From JBGTFE01 sp036403235 (GTDB lineage Bacteria; Acidobacteriota; Blastocatellia; Pyrinomonadales; Pyrinomonadaceae): 23,889 bases of DNA. Shown here piece after piece: positions 1 to 7,364 of the stretch. Below the pieces are notes generated by a model. That model had not been told where the DNA came from. It searched no databases and was given only the letters and a program-made list of their open reading frames with translations. Within the stretch, counting starts at the first letter, position 1. Each line of letters begins with the position of its first letter. The stretch lies in assembly GCA_036403235.1 (NCBI GenBank), contig DASWRI010000008.1, forward strand, positions 1-23,889, given 5' to 3'. The position numbers and the translations under genes were made by a program.

Positions 1-1350
1 CTGATAAATCATTCCCGAATTGATGGTAAAGCTGCCTATCGGAATACCGGCATCGTCGTCCAGACCGTTGTTTATCTGAACCGTCTGCGTCGCCACCGTC
101 GTAATATCGGTAAACAGACCGTTATCGTTACCGGCGGGAGAAACGAGATGTACGTCCAAATCGGCCGTCAGCGTATGTGAAATGTTCGGATAAACTCTCA
201 ATTTTCTGATAATCGGGTTGCCCGGAACATTTATAACCGAAGATGTCAGACCGGCGTCCGTCAACGGAGTCGCCGTCGCATTCGTATAAGTCGTGCAGCT
301 CAGAGTCGGAGCCGGAATAATCGTCACATTTAAGACATATGTGTCGGTGACGGCTCCGCCGCCGGCCGGCTCATCTACGTAAACGACATAAGAACCGGCC
401 GTCTTGACGGTCATAAAAAATGCTTCCGAAAGCGGATTTGTCGCGCTGCCGACGCTCGCATCATTAACTACGAGAAAATTATTCGGCGTTCCGAATAATC
501 CGACTCCGACACGACCGTTCCACTGCACGTTGTCGCGCTCGGGGTCTGTGTCGAGACTGACAAAAACCGTGTCGCCCGCGTTGGCGGAAAAGCTGAACGT
601 GTCATTGTCGGCCGCCGGATTGATTGCGCCGCTCATTAAGCCGGATGCGGGAATCGGGTTCGGAGTTCCGCCGTTGTTATTCGGCTCGGTTTCGACAGTC
701 GGCGCGGTGTCCTTAAACGCAAAATAAAGGTCATAAGGCGTAACCGGCGAAGTTGCCGAAACATTGGTTACTCTCAGATAATAAGTTCCGGGCACGGCGA
801 TATTCGCGCCGGAGATGCTTGAAGAAGAACCGGCGAAAGTACCGTCGTTAAGGTCGGTTTCCAAAACGGTCGTGCCGTCGCTGGCAATTAAGTCGAGCGT
901 CGTGTCAGTGCCGCTGGCGCTGAAAGAAGTCTCTGTTGCGGCGTAAACTTTGGTGTTGGCGACGCTCGTTGTAAACGAATAATAATCAGTATCGGTTCCG
1001 TCCGCAGCGAAAACTTCGCTCCAGTTTTGTCCTTTAATTTTGCCTTCCGTGCCGGTTAAGGGATTGGCAGTCGCAGCCGTATTATTCGGCTCTCTTTCCT
1101 TGCCCAAGTCCGTTCCGACCAGCGATGAACGATTTGCCGCAAGCGGAGCGGTTTTTACATTCGCTCGTCTTGTTTTGGCGGAATCCTTAAAAGGAATAGT
1201 ATCCACGTCACTCGACTCGCCGCGCTGCTCAATGTTTTTATCAGGGCTGATAACTCGTGACGATTGTAAAAAAGCGTGCTGACCTGTTATGACAAAGAGC
1301 ATCAAAACAAATGCTCCAAAAATTACTTTGATATTTCTAAAAATCCTCAT
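1..1350 (-). CDS. Secreted protein with two PPC-type domains and a proprotein-convertase P-like domain (partial, C-terminus off window)
   Basis: An open frame of 450 codons runs from an ATG at 1350 off the left edge with no stop, so this is the N-terminal part of a longer protein. The ATG follows a strong Shine-Dalgarno (AGGAGGG). Residues 1-30 have a basic start and a hydrophobic core (IFGAFVLMLFVITG), a signal peptide. An acidic, charged linker follows, then two beta-rich units opening with EPNN motifs (residues 87-90 and 222-225). Each contains a D-x-D-x-(Y/F)-x-F step and a later G-x-Y-x-(L/V)-x-V strand, the pattern of bacterial pre-peptidase C-terminal (PPC) domains. From about residue 350 the sequence looks like a P/Homo-B domain: LRVYPNISHTLTADLDVHL, then SPAG and a DNGLF segment. 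PPC and P domains usually accompany secreted or surface proteins, often proteases. No catalytic domain is visible here, so an enzyme role is not shown. Confident as a gene; function open. Confidence 0.85.
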   Translation of the reverse strand, partial: MRIFRNIKVIFGAFVLMLFVITGQHAFLQSSRVISPDKNIEQRGESSDVDTIPFKDSAKTRRANVKTAPLAANRSSLVGTDLGKEREPNNTAATANPLTGTEGKIKGQNWSEVFAADGTDTDYYSFTTSVANTKVYAATETSFSASGTDTTLDLIASDGTTVLETDLNDGTFAGSSSSISGANIAVPGTYYLRVTNVSATSPVTPYDLYFAFKDTAPTVETEPNNNGGTPNPIPASGLMSGAINPAADNDTFSFSANAGDTVFVSLDTDPERDNVQWNGRVGVGLFGTPNNFLVVNDASVGSATNPLSEAFFMTVKTAGSYVVYVDEPAGGGAVTDTYVLNVTIIPAPTLSCTTYTNATATPLTDAGLTSSVINVPGNPIIRKLRVYPNISHTLTADLDVHLVSPAGNDNGLFTDITTVATQTVQINNGLDDDAGIPIGSFTINSGMIYQ

Positions 1351-1799
1351 TTTCCCTCCTCTGAACATTATTTATCCTCAAAAAAACCCTTCGGTTTTCA
1401 AAAATTAATTTTCAAAATTCGCTCTGAAAAAGTATTCTCGTGCAGCTTCGTAAACGGTGATGTTACTTCTTCTCTAACCCTTTTTTATCAAGACAAATTT
1501 CCTGACGGCGAGTTACAATTAATTTTGAATTTGTATTTTAGCTACTTTGTAAATATACACTTGTCGAAAATTTTAAGCAATAATAAAAGGAATTTGAAAA
1601 GCGGGTTTTAATTCCGACGGGCGAATAATTGATTTTCGATTCTGAAACTCGGCGTCAAAAGCGAATATTGCGCCGCCCGCCGCAACTTGCGCGCCGAGGC
1701 TGTTTTTTTTGGCATAAAAGTTGTTGAAGCGTCTTTTAAGACTCATTTTGAGAACTGTTTGAATACACTTTCTGCTATAATTTACAGGGGAGAAACAAT
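1351..1799. other. Divergent intergenic region between two secreted-protein genes
   Basis: This 449-bp AT-rich stretch holds the upstream regions of the PPC gene (leftward) and the lamin-tail gene (rightward). Short frames on both strands lack ribosome sites and familiar content, so I call no gene. A small hairpin lies at 1383-1398 (AAAACC, loop CTTC, GGTTTT). Read on the minus strand it is followed by a run of T, so it is a weak terminator- or attenuator-like element about 35 nt before the PPC start codon. Apart from the extended -10 near 1773-1781, nothing else is clear. Confidence 0.5.
1773..1781 (+). promoter_or_regulatory. Extended -10 promoter element of the lamin-tail gene
   Basis: TGCTATAAT is a perfect sigma70-type extended -10 box (TGn plus TATAAT). 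No good -35 lies at 16-18 bp. The expected transcription start, near 1788, falls at the GGGGAG ribosome site of the gene starting at 1800, so the leader would be only about a dozen nucleotides. Confidence 0.55.
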
Positions 1800-2750
1800 A
1801 TGAAATCAATTTTATTAACTTTTTTTGCGCTCGCCGTGATATCGTTGGCGGGCATTTTTACGGCTCAGGCACAGGAGAAGCGAACCGGATATAATAAATC
1901 GCAGCCCGAGCAGGCGAGCTTCGTTTCGACGACCGTTGTTATCAATGAAGTTTACGGCGGCGCGGGCTGCGGAACGGCCGGCTGCTCGACTTATCAAAAC
2001 GATTTTATCGAGCTGAGAAACATCGGCACGACTTTGGTTAATATCGGCGGCTGGTCGGTGCAGTATGCCGCCGCGACCGGAACGGCGTGGCAGATTACGG
2101 CTATTCCGGCGGGAACGGTTCTGCGCCCGGGCGACAGATATTTGATTGCCGAATCGTTCGGCGCAAACGGCGTCAACCCGCTTCCGACACCGAATGTCAC
2201 CGGAACGATTGCGATGTCGGCAACCGCCGCCAAAATCGCTCTGGTTAATAACTCGACGGCTTTGACCGGAGCTTGCCCGTTTCCGAATGCGAGCATCATA
2301 GACTTTGTCGGCTACGGCACGACGGCGGCCTGCAATGGCAGCGGAGTAAACAATACCGCAACAAACGCGCCCGCGCCGAGCACGACCACTTCCGACCAGC
2401 GCAACGGCGCCGGAGCGGACACAGACGTTGATTCAACCGACTTTGCCGCACTTGCACCGACACCGCAGGCGGCGCTTCTTCCGACCGCCGCGTCAGCGAC
2501 GCTTCAGGGCCGAGTCATTACGTCAGACGGAAGCGGAATCTCGAAAGCAAACGTCGTTCTGATTGATTCGGCGGGAGTTTCAAGAACGGTTTTAACAAGC
2601 AGCTTCGGCTACTTTACGTTTGAAGAGCTGCCGACCGGACAAACTTATACGATTAGCGTGCAAAAGAAACTTTATCAATTTAATCCGGCGACGCGCGCCA
2701 TCACGCTCAATGAAGATTTAACGGATTTTGAATTCAGGGCCGAACCTTAA
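1800..2750 (+). CDS. Exported lamin-tail domain protein with C-terminal carboxypeptidase-regulatory-like domain
   Basis: 316 residues. The ATG follows GGGGAG at suitable spacing. Residues 1-24 form a signal peptide (hydrophobic LLTFFALAVISLAGIF, cleavage after AQA). Residues about 45-215 fit a lamin-tail domain (LTD): VVINEVYGGAG opening, NDFIELRN, a GGWSVQY strand, LRPGDRYLIAE and IDFVGYG. In bacteria LTD is a secreted immunoglobulin-like beta-sandwich often joined to nucleases or adhesins. Residues about 228-316 fit a carboxypeptidase-regulatory-like/transthyretin-type fold (LQGRVITSDGSGISKANV, then FGYFTFEELPTGQTYTISV). No catalytic motif is present, so a structural or binding role at the cell surface is the likeliest reading. 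Four cysteines in the LTD part could form disulfides outside the cell. It is monocistronic, with its own promoter and a terminator at 2776-2806. Confidence 0.85.
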   Translation: MKSILLTFFALAVISLAGIFTAQAQEKRTGYNKSQPEQASFVSTTVVINEVYGGAGCGTAGCSTYQNDFIELRNIGTTLVNIGGWSVQYAAATGTAWQITAIPAGTVLRPGDRYLIAESFGANGVNPLPTPNVTGTIAMSATAAKIALVNNSTALTGACPFPNASIIDFVGYGTTAACNGSGVNNTATNAPAPSTTTSDQRNGAGADTDVDSTDFAALAPTPQAALLPTAASATLQGRVITSDGSGISKANVVLIDSAGVSRTVLTSSFGYFTFEELPTGQTYTISVQKKLYQFNPATRAITLNEDLTDFEFRAEP

Positions 2751-2775
2751 ATTCAATACGAATTTGCGAACTTTC

Positions 2776-2806
2776 AGGGAGTGAGAAACGTTTCTCGCTC
2801 CTTTTG
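2776..2806 (+). terminator. Rho-independent terminator after the lamin-tail gene
   Basis: GGAGTGAGAAA pairs with TTTCTCGCTCC (one G-T pair) around a CG centre and is followed by TTTT. It lies 26 bp after the stop at 2750. Confidence 0.75.
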
Positions 2807-2917
2807 ATTTACTGGTATGAATTTTGCGGTTGAAATAAAAGAAATAAAGTTTCTTTGATTGTGTGCGGAAAACATACAATCAGACAAAAAATTTCTTAAA
2901 TACCGGAGGAAAAATAA

Positions 2918-3352
2918 ATGTTTGTTAAAGATATTATGACCGAAAACCCGGCCTGCTGCACGCCGGATACAAATTTGCAGGAAGTCGCTAAAATGATGCT
3001 CGATAACGATTGCGGCGCGATTCCCGTCGTCGAAAATAATAATCATAAAATACCAATCGGCGTCGTGACCGACCGTGATATTACCATCAGAACCATCGCC
3101 AAAGGCGACAACCCGCTTAATATGACCGCCAAAAGCGTGATGACGAAAAATGTCTTTACCGTTACGGCCGATACGCCGGTCGAAGAATGTGTCGATTTGA
3201 TGGAAGAAAATCAAGTTCGGCGCGTTCCCGTCGTCGACGAAAACGGGAACTGTATCGGCATGGTCGCGCAGGCCGACATTGCCATCAAGGCGAGCGACGG
3301 CGACGCCGAAGATATGGTCGAAGAAGTTTCCAAAGCGTCGGCCAGCCAGTAA
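2918..3352 (+). CDS. CBS-domain-pair protein
   Basis: 144 residues, ATG preceded by GGAGGA seven bases upstream. It consists almost wholly of a Bateman module: CBS1 at about residues 8-65 (VKDIMTENPACCTPDTNL ... GAIPVVE ... IGVVTDRDI) and CBS2 at about 73-130 (VMTKNVFTVTADTPVEECV ... RRVPVVDENG ... IGMVAQADI). A short acidic/serine tail ends the protein. CBS pairs bind adenine nucleotides (AMP, ATP, SAM, NAD) and usually regulate a partner; stand-alone pairs of this size are common in bacteria and their targets mostly unknown. The T-D-R-D-I and Q-A-D-I segments match the usual ribose/phosphate-binding positions. The gene is isolated: terminators lie on both sides, so the neighbours do not reveal a partner. 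Confident on the family, not on the process. Confidence 0.92.
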   Translation: MFVKDIMTENPACCTPDTNLQEVAKMMLDNDCGAIPVVENNNHKIPIGVVTDRDITIRTIAKGDNPLNMTAKSVMTKNVFTVTADTPVEECVDLMEENQVRRVPVVDENGNCIGMVAQADIAIKASDGDAEDMVEEVSKASASQ

Positions 3353-3379
3353 ATTGATTTCAAATTCGATATAATTCGT

Positions 3380-3418
3380 AAAAGGCGTCCGGGAAAGTAA
3401 ATTCCCGGACGCCTTTTT
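3380..3418 (+). terminator. Strong Rho-independent terminator after the CBS gene
   Basis: A perfect stem (AAAGGCGTCCGGGAA with TTCCCGGACGCCTTT) around the loop AGTAAA ends in a T run, 27 bp after the stop at 3352. Confidence 0.92.
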
Positions 3419-3519
3419 ACTTTACATTTATTTTTGTTTTCGTTCGAAAAATTGAAAAGATTCGGACTTTTTATCATTTTTATTTGTCAAAACCGCGATT
3501 TTGGGTTAACTTGTGTAAT

Positions 3520-3547
3520 CAAACTGCTTTTTAGCTAAAGCAGTTTG
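3520..3547. repeat. Perfect 11-bp inverted repeat (operator or leader hairpin)
   Basis: CAAACTGCTTT and AAAGCAGTTTG flank the loop TTAGCT. There is no T-run after either side, so it does not read as a terminator. The right arm is nearly repeated at 3570-3580 (AAAGCAGGTTG), followed in both copies by an A-rich AAAAATC-type segment. The left arm could therefore pair with either copy. Confidence 0.6.
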
Positions 3548-3701
3548 AAAAATCATCATTCAATTCAGCAAAGCAGGTTGTAAAAATCGTCTTGTAGACA
3601 GCGTTGTAAAATACCCGTTATCGAGGGGATAAAGTCATATTTTAACGACGCTGAAATTGAACATAAATTATCTATTATTTGTGAAAACTAAAGGAGCAAA
3701 A

Positions 3702-4652
3702 ATGAATCTAGCAGTAAATTTTTGGCAAATCTTAAAAAAGGCAAATCAAAATATTCTTCCCGTTTTGCTTAGTTTGGTTCTTTTGACAACGGCTGCAGCC
3801 GCAAAAATACCCGTTCATACGGCAAACGAAAGCGGTGACGTTCCGTCCGCTTCGACAAATATTCTCAAACCGAGCGCCACTTTTCAAAAAATCTGGCTCG
3901 ATTACGACATTACCGAGGGCGGCGTCAAGGGAATGCGCATTCACGTCCAGTTCAAGGTTTATGATATGAAGGGCGTTCCCGGTTATCTGGCGATATATTT
4001 TCAGGACAGCGACGGCACGGCGCTTGAGGACAATAACAAAAAATTTGACAGCTCGGACGGAAAAGTGGCCGTTTATCGCGAAATCACGCCCGGTTATGCG
4101 GAAACCGTTTATGAGGACTATCAGGTCTTTATGCCCTATGACGAGCTTGATTTGGAAGACGGCGATTATACGCTGAAAATGGACGTCGACGTTATCTATA
4201 AAGAAGGCGGTATGGTCAGCCACTTAACTTTTCATGACTTTACATACAATCAGGGCAACAAAAAACCATCTGCCGAATTCGGCAAAACCTGGGTCGATTA
4301 CGACATTACCGAGGGCGGCGTCAAAGGAATGCGCGTCCACACCAAATTCACCGTCAACAATATGAAAAGTACGCCCGGTTATCTGGCGGTCTATTTCCAG
4401 AAGAAAAACGGCGACAAGCTTTACACCAACAACAGTGCTTACAGCAGCAAGGATGGACAGGTCGCCCTTTATTACGAAATCAATCCCGGTTTTGACAGGA
4501 CGGTCTATGAAGATTCGACGGTTTTCCTTCCATATAGCGAATTGAATTTGCCGAAAGGCAGTTACGATTTGCAAATGGATATCGACGTGATTTACAAAAA
4601 CGGCGATTTAGTTCAGCATATGGCTTATCAGGATTTCTGGTATCAAAAATAA
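3702..4652 (+). CDS. Exported protein of two tandem copies of an unrecognised about 130-residue domain
   Basis: The best start is the ATG at 3702, behind AAGGAG; the frame is open further upstream to a TTG at 3657 that lacks a ribosome site. This gives 316 residues. Residues 1-34 form a signal peptide (basic start, ILPVLLSLVLLTTAAAA). The rest is two similar units with a period of 132 residues. Both carry W-x-D-Y-D-I-T-E-G-G-V-K-G-M-R, then P-G-Y-L-A-x-Y-F, an S-x-D-G-x-V-A-x-Y segment, P-G-(Y/F), T-V-Y-E-D, and F-(M/L)-P-Y-(D/S)-E-L-(D/N)-L. Alternating hydrophobic residues suggest beta-sandwich domains. The unit ends in D-V-I-Y-K and a final aromatic strand (DFTY, DFWY). No catalytic residues, metal site or membrane anchor can be named. 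It likely acts as a secreted or periplasmic binding or structural protein. The two copies are nearly identical in DNA around the first motif, suggesting recent duplication or gene conversion. Confidence 0.8.
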   Translation: MNLAVNFWQILKKANQNILPVLLSLVLLTTAAAAKIPVHTANESGDVPSASTNILKPSATFQKIWLDYDITEGGVKGMRIHVQFKVYDMKGVPGYLAIYFQDSDGTALEDNNKKFDSSDGKVAVYREITPGYAETVYEDYQVFMPYDELDLEDGDYTLKMDVDVIYKEGGMVSHLTFHDFTYNQGNKKPSAEFGKTWVDYDITEGGVKGMRVHTKFTVNNMKSTPGYLAVYFQKKNGDKLYTNNSAYSSKDGQVALYYEINPGFDRTVYEDSTVFLPYSELNLPKGSYDLQMDIDVIYKNGDLVQHMAYQDFWYQK

Positions 4653-4667
4653 TCTGAATAAAGTTCA

Positions 4668-4715
4668 GACAAAAAAAGCGGTCGAAGATTCGAATCTTCG
4701 ACCGCTTTTTTTGTC
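4668..4715. terminator. Perfect 48-bp palindromic bidirectional terminator
   Basis: The 48 bases are exactly self-complementary: A-run, GCGGTCGAAGATT and its complement, then T-run. Read on the plus strand it ends the gene at 3702-4652; read on the minus strand it ends atpD-atpC, whose last codon is 18 bp away. It therefore insulates two convergent units. Confidence 0.93.
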
Positions 4716-4733
4716 CGGAGACTTGATTAATGT

Positions 4734-5132
4734 TTACTTGCCGGAAGCGAGCTGCAAACGTGCCTGGGCGCGTTCGAGTCTTTCGCGCTCGGCTTCGAGG
4801 TCTTCTTCGGTTCCGCGCCAGCCGTTGACCGCTCTTTCGGCGGCTTCGCGCTCCTGTCTCGCCGATTCGGCATCGATTTCGGCCGATTCCTCGGCAATGT
4901 CCGCCAAAATCGAAACGCTGTTTGCGCTGACCTCGACAAAACCGCCGGAAATAACCATTTTCTCGGTCGCGCCCGCTTTCGTGTAAGACAAAATACCAGA
5001 TTTCAGAGAAGAAATCAGCGGAGCGTGATTGGTCAAAATACCGATTTCGCCGCTCGCCGTCGGAACTGTCACCGAATCGACCGTTTCGCTGAGAACCATT
5101 TTTTCAGGTGTTACGATTTCTAAATTCAACAT
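4734..5132 (-). CDS. atpC: F1Fo ATP synthase epsilon subunit
   Basis: 132 residues from the ATG at 5132; a TTG four codons upstream keeps the frame open, but MLNLEIVTPEK is the usual start of the family. The N-terminal beta-sandwich is clear: LEIVTPEKMVLSE, then GEIGILTNHAPLI (the family's G-x-x-G-x-L-x-x-H-A-P motif near residues 32-44), and a MVISGGFVEV strand. The C-terminal half is an Arg/Glu-rich helical hairpin (QEREAAERAVNGW ... ERERLERAQARL). Epsilon sits on the central stalk of the F1 sector, couples rotation and can inhibit ATP hydrolysis. It follows atpD on the same strand; the 85-bp gap between them contains a perfect 28-bp inverted repeat. I see no Shine-Dalgarno before the ATG, so translation may depend on coupling or on the hairpin. 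Confidence 0.93.
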   Translation of the reverse strand: MLNLEIVTPEKMVLSETVDSVTVPTASGEIGILTNHAPLISSLKSGILSYTKAGATEKMVISGGFVEVSANSVSILADIAEESAEIDAESARQEREAAERAVNGWRGTEEDLEAERERLERAQARLQLASGK

Positions 5133-5144
5133 AAATTTAATCAA

Positions 5145-5212
5145 TTACGAATTATCGATTACGAATTACGAAAAATATTTTTCATTCGTAATTCGTAATC
5201 GATAATTCGTAA
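5145..5212. repeat. Heptamer-phased inverted repeat between atpD and atpC
   Basis: Two perfectly complementary 28-bp arms (5145-5172 and 5185-5212) flank a 12-nt A/T loop. Each arm is exactly four 7-bp units: three copies of TTCGTAA and one TCGATAA on one side, their complements on the other. It fills almost the whole gap between the two cistrons. As RNA it would be a very stable, A/U-rich intercistronic hairpin. There is no T-run at its base on the atp strand, so it is not a standard terminator. Confidence 0.9.
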
Positions 5213-5216
5213 ATCG

Positions 5217-6734
5217 CTATGCACTTGCCGCCATTGTCTGCGCCTTTTCGCGCGCTTCTTCGATTGTGCCGACCATATAAAACGATTGTTCGGGCATATC
5301 GTCGCATTTTCCTTCGAGAATCTCGCGGAAACCTTTGACGGTGTCGTCGATTTTGACGTATTTTCCTTTCAGGCCGGTAAACTGTTCGCCGACGAAGAAA
5401 GGCTGCGAGAAAAATCTCTGAATCTTGCGTGCGCGCGCAACGGTCAATTTATCTTCTTCGGAAAGCTCGTCGAGACCGAGAATTGCGATAATGTCCTGCA
5501 AATCCTTGTAGCGCTGCAAAATGCGTTTGACCGACTGCGCCGTGTTGTAATGGTCTTCGCCGACAATCTGCGGGTCTAAGATTCGCGAGTTCGACGAGAG
5601 CGGGTCGACCGCCGGATAAATTCCGAGCTCGACGATTTGACGCGAAAGCGCCGTCACCGCGTCAAGGTGCGCAAACGTCGTCGCAGGAGCGGGGTCGGTG
5701 TAGTCGTCAGCCGGAACGTAGACGGCTTGAATCGATGTGATAGCGCCGGTTTTGGTCGACGTGATGCGTTCCTGCATCTCGCCCATTTCCGTCGCCAGCG
5801 TCGGCTGGTATCCGACCGCCGACGGCATACGTCCGAGCAGCGCGGACACTTCCGAACCGGCCTGCGTAAAGCGGAAAATGTTATCGACGAAGAAAAGCAC
5901 GTCGTTTCCCTGGTCGCGGAAATATTCGGCGACCGTCAGGCCCGACAGCGCGACGCGCAGACGCGCTCCCGGCGGTTCGGTCATCTGACCGTAAACGAGC
6001 GACACTTTCGAATCCTTAATCGAATTCATATCGACTTTCGACAAATCGAATGCGCCCGTCTCTTCCATATTATGATTGAACTCGTCGCCGTATCGGATAA
6101 CTTTCGATTCGACCATTTCGCGCAAAAGGTCGTTTCCTTCGCGCGTGCGCTCGCCGACGCCCGCAAACACCGAGAAACCTTCGCTGCCGATGGCGACGTT
6201 GTTGATAAGCTCCATAATCAGAACCGTTTTGCCGACGCCCGCGCCGCCGAACAGACCGATTTTTCCGCCGCGCAAGAAGGGCTGAACGAGGTCGATGACC
6301 TTGATTCCCGTTTCAAACATTTCGAGCGACGTCGCCTGCTCGTCAAAAGTCGGCGCGTGTCTGTGAATCGATGAACGCGTTTCCGAATTTACCGGGCCGA
6401 GCTCATCGACCGGGTCGCCGATGACGTTCATCACACGTCCGAGCGTCGCGTTTCCGACCGGAACGCTGATAGGCCCGCCCAAATCGATAACTTTCATTCC
6501 GCGAACCATTCCGTCGGTCGGCAACATCGAAACCGCGCGGACGCGGCCTTCGCCGAGGTGCTGCTGGACTTCGGCGACGACATCAATCGTCGCTTCGACG
6601 TCGAAGCCTTCGCTCGTAATGCGTAATGCCTGATAAATCGGCGGTAAATAATTATCTGAAAATTCCACGTCAACAACCGGACCGATAATCTGTACGACTT
6701 TTCCGAATTGCTGACCGCTTCCATTATTAGCCAT
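5217..6734 (-). CDS. atpD: F1Fo ATP synthase catalytic beta subunit
   Basis: 505 residues from the ATG at 6734, behind GGAG 12 bases upstream; the frame is open further upstream but unlike the family. The subunit catalyses ATP synthesis or hydrolysis at the alpha/beta interface of F1 on the cytoplasmic face of the membrane. The N-terminal barrel holds GKVVQIIGPVVDVEF. Walker A is GGAGVGKT at residues 163-170. Further on are GERTREGNDL, the Walker B strand DVLFFVDNIFRF, ALLGRMPSAVGYQPTL, ERITSTKTG, and the C-terminal DELSEEDKLTV helix (equivalent to DELSEED). Compared with E. coli there is an insertion of roughly 25 residues after the GNDLLREM segment (IRYGDEFNHNMEETGAFDL), like one known in Bacteroidetes. 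Only atpC follows; alpha, gamma and the Fo genes are not in the window, so the atp genes are split. Confidence 0.97.
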   Translation of the reverse strand: MANNGSGQQFGKVVQIIGPVVDVEFSDNYLPPIYQALRITSEGFDVEATIDVVAEVQQHLGEGRVRAVSMLPTDGMVRGMKVIDLGGPISVPVGNATLGRVMNVIGDPVDELGPVNSETRSSIHRHAPTFDEQATSLEMFETGIKVIDLVQPFLRGGKIGLFGGAGVGKTVLIMELINNVAIGSEGFSVFAGVGERTREGNDLLREMVESKVIRYGDEFNHNMEETGAFDLSKVDMNSIKDSKVSLVYGQMTEPPGARLRVALSGLTVAEYFRDQGNDVLFFVDNIFRFTQAGSEVSALLGRMPSAVGYQPTLATEMGEMQERITSTKTGAITSIQAVYVPADDYTDPAPATTFAHLDAVTALSRQIVELGIYPAVDPLSSNSRILDPQIVGEDHYNTAQSVKRILQRYKDLQDIIAILGLDELSEEDKLTVARARKIQRFFSQPFFVGEQFTGLKGKYVKIDDTVKGFREILEGKCDDMPEQSFYMVGTIEEAREKAQTMAASA

Positions 6735-6771
6735 TTTTAATATTTGCTCCTTATATAGACCACTTAAAAGG

Positions 6772-6800
6772 TATGATAACAAAGAAAAAAGATTATCATA
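6772..6800. promoter_or_regulatory. Inverted repeat in the atpD / HAD divergent promoter region
   Basis: TATGATAA (6772-6779) and TTATCATA (6793-6800) form an 8-bp inverted repeat with a 13-nt A-rich spacer, 38-66 bp upstream of atpD. TATGAT or TATCAT within it could act as -10 boxes on the minus strand. An operator or a leader hairpin are both possible. Confidence 0.35.
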
Positions 6801-6908
6801 TTTTTTCGGCGAAAGGCAAAAGTGCTTGTGAAAAATGGCATAAGCCGATTTCTTTTTCAAAAAGCGACTGTGAAATCGTCCGGCAAAACGTCTAAAATAA
6901 AATTTGTT

Positions 6909-7322
6909 ATGAGCAGAAATAAAATTGTCGCGGTCGATTTTGACGGAACCTGCGTGCTGCACGAATATCCGAAAATCGGCGCTGAAGTTCCGCACGCCGT
7001 CGAAGTCTTAAAAAAATTAAACGAAAATCAGGTCAAAATAATTCTCTGGACGATTCGTTCGGGCGAATATTTGCAGGAAGCCGTCGATTGGCTGGCCGAG
7101 CGCAAAATCGAAATCTGGGCGGTCAACAAAAACCCGACGCAGCGATACTGGTCGAAATCTCCGAAGGCCTACGCGCCCGTTTATATCGACGACGCCGCGC
7201 TCGGCTGCCCGCTAAAATTTATCGACGACGAAAACGGCAGCCGGCCTTACGCCGATTGGTTTGAAATCGAAAAACTTCTGGAAAAAATCGGGCTTCTCGA
7301 CGATTCAACATCGGAAAATTAA
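6909..7322 (+). CDS. Small HAD-superfamily hydrolase-like protein
   Basis: 137 residues from the ATG at 6909 (MSRNKIVAVDFDGT). The frame continues upstream, but the family begins just before the first strand. HAD motif I is DFDGT at residues about 10-14, with both aspartates of the D-x-D-G-T loop. Motif II is probably the threonine of ILWTIRSG, followed by a helix (LQEAVDWLAERKI). The second half has a YIDDAALGCPL segment that gives the acidic motif IV residues. The short length means little or no cap domain, so the substrate may be large or the protein a compact phosphatase; it resembles uncharacterised small HAD proteins of the BT0820 type. No Shine-Dalgarno is obvious. It is divergent from atpD and has no clear operon partner. 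Substrate unknown. Confidence 0.8.
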   Translation: MSRNKIVAVDFDGTCVLHEYPKIGAEVPHAVEVLKKLNENQVKIILWTIRSGEYLQEAVDWLAERKIEIWAVNKNPTQRYWSKSPKAYAPVYIDDAALGCPLKFIDDENGSRPYADWFEIEKLLEKIGLLDDSTSEN

Positions 7323-7364
7323 AAACTGTCGGTTCGAAAATTTGCCCGAAAATAGAGAGGAAAA

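Larger units (their letters stand above)
3353..3701. other. Long intergenic region with hairpin and direct repeats
   Basis: Between the CBS gene and the duplicated-domain gene lie the CBS terminator, then about 280 bp without a coding frame. This stretch contains a perfect 11-bp inverted repeat at 3520-3547 and imperfect direct copies of its right arm. The region is probably the promoter and leader of the gene at 3702. I could not place a convincing -35/-10 pair. Confidence 0.5.

Noticed and set aside
404..1282. Plus-strand frames at 404-727 and 1040-1282
   Set aside because: They lie opposite a continuous 450-codon minus frame with signal peptide, ribosome site and recognisable domains, and have no start signals of their own.
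1276..1611. 111-codon plus frame in the 1351-1799 gap
   Set aside because: It begins inside the start of the PPC gene, is AT-rich, lacks a ribosome site and has low-quality composition (many Lys, Phe, Ser).
5145..5212. Rho-independent terminator between atpD and atpC
   Set aside because: A/T-rich stem with no T-run at its base on the atp strand, and atpC must be expressed with atpD.
5637..6374. 245-codon plus frame opposite atpD
   Set aside because: Arg/His-rich shadow of the strongly conserved beta subunit; no start signal.
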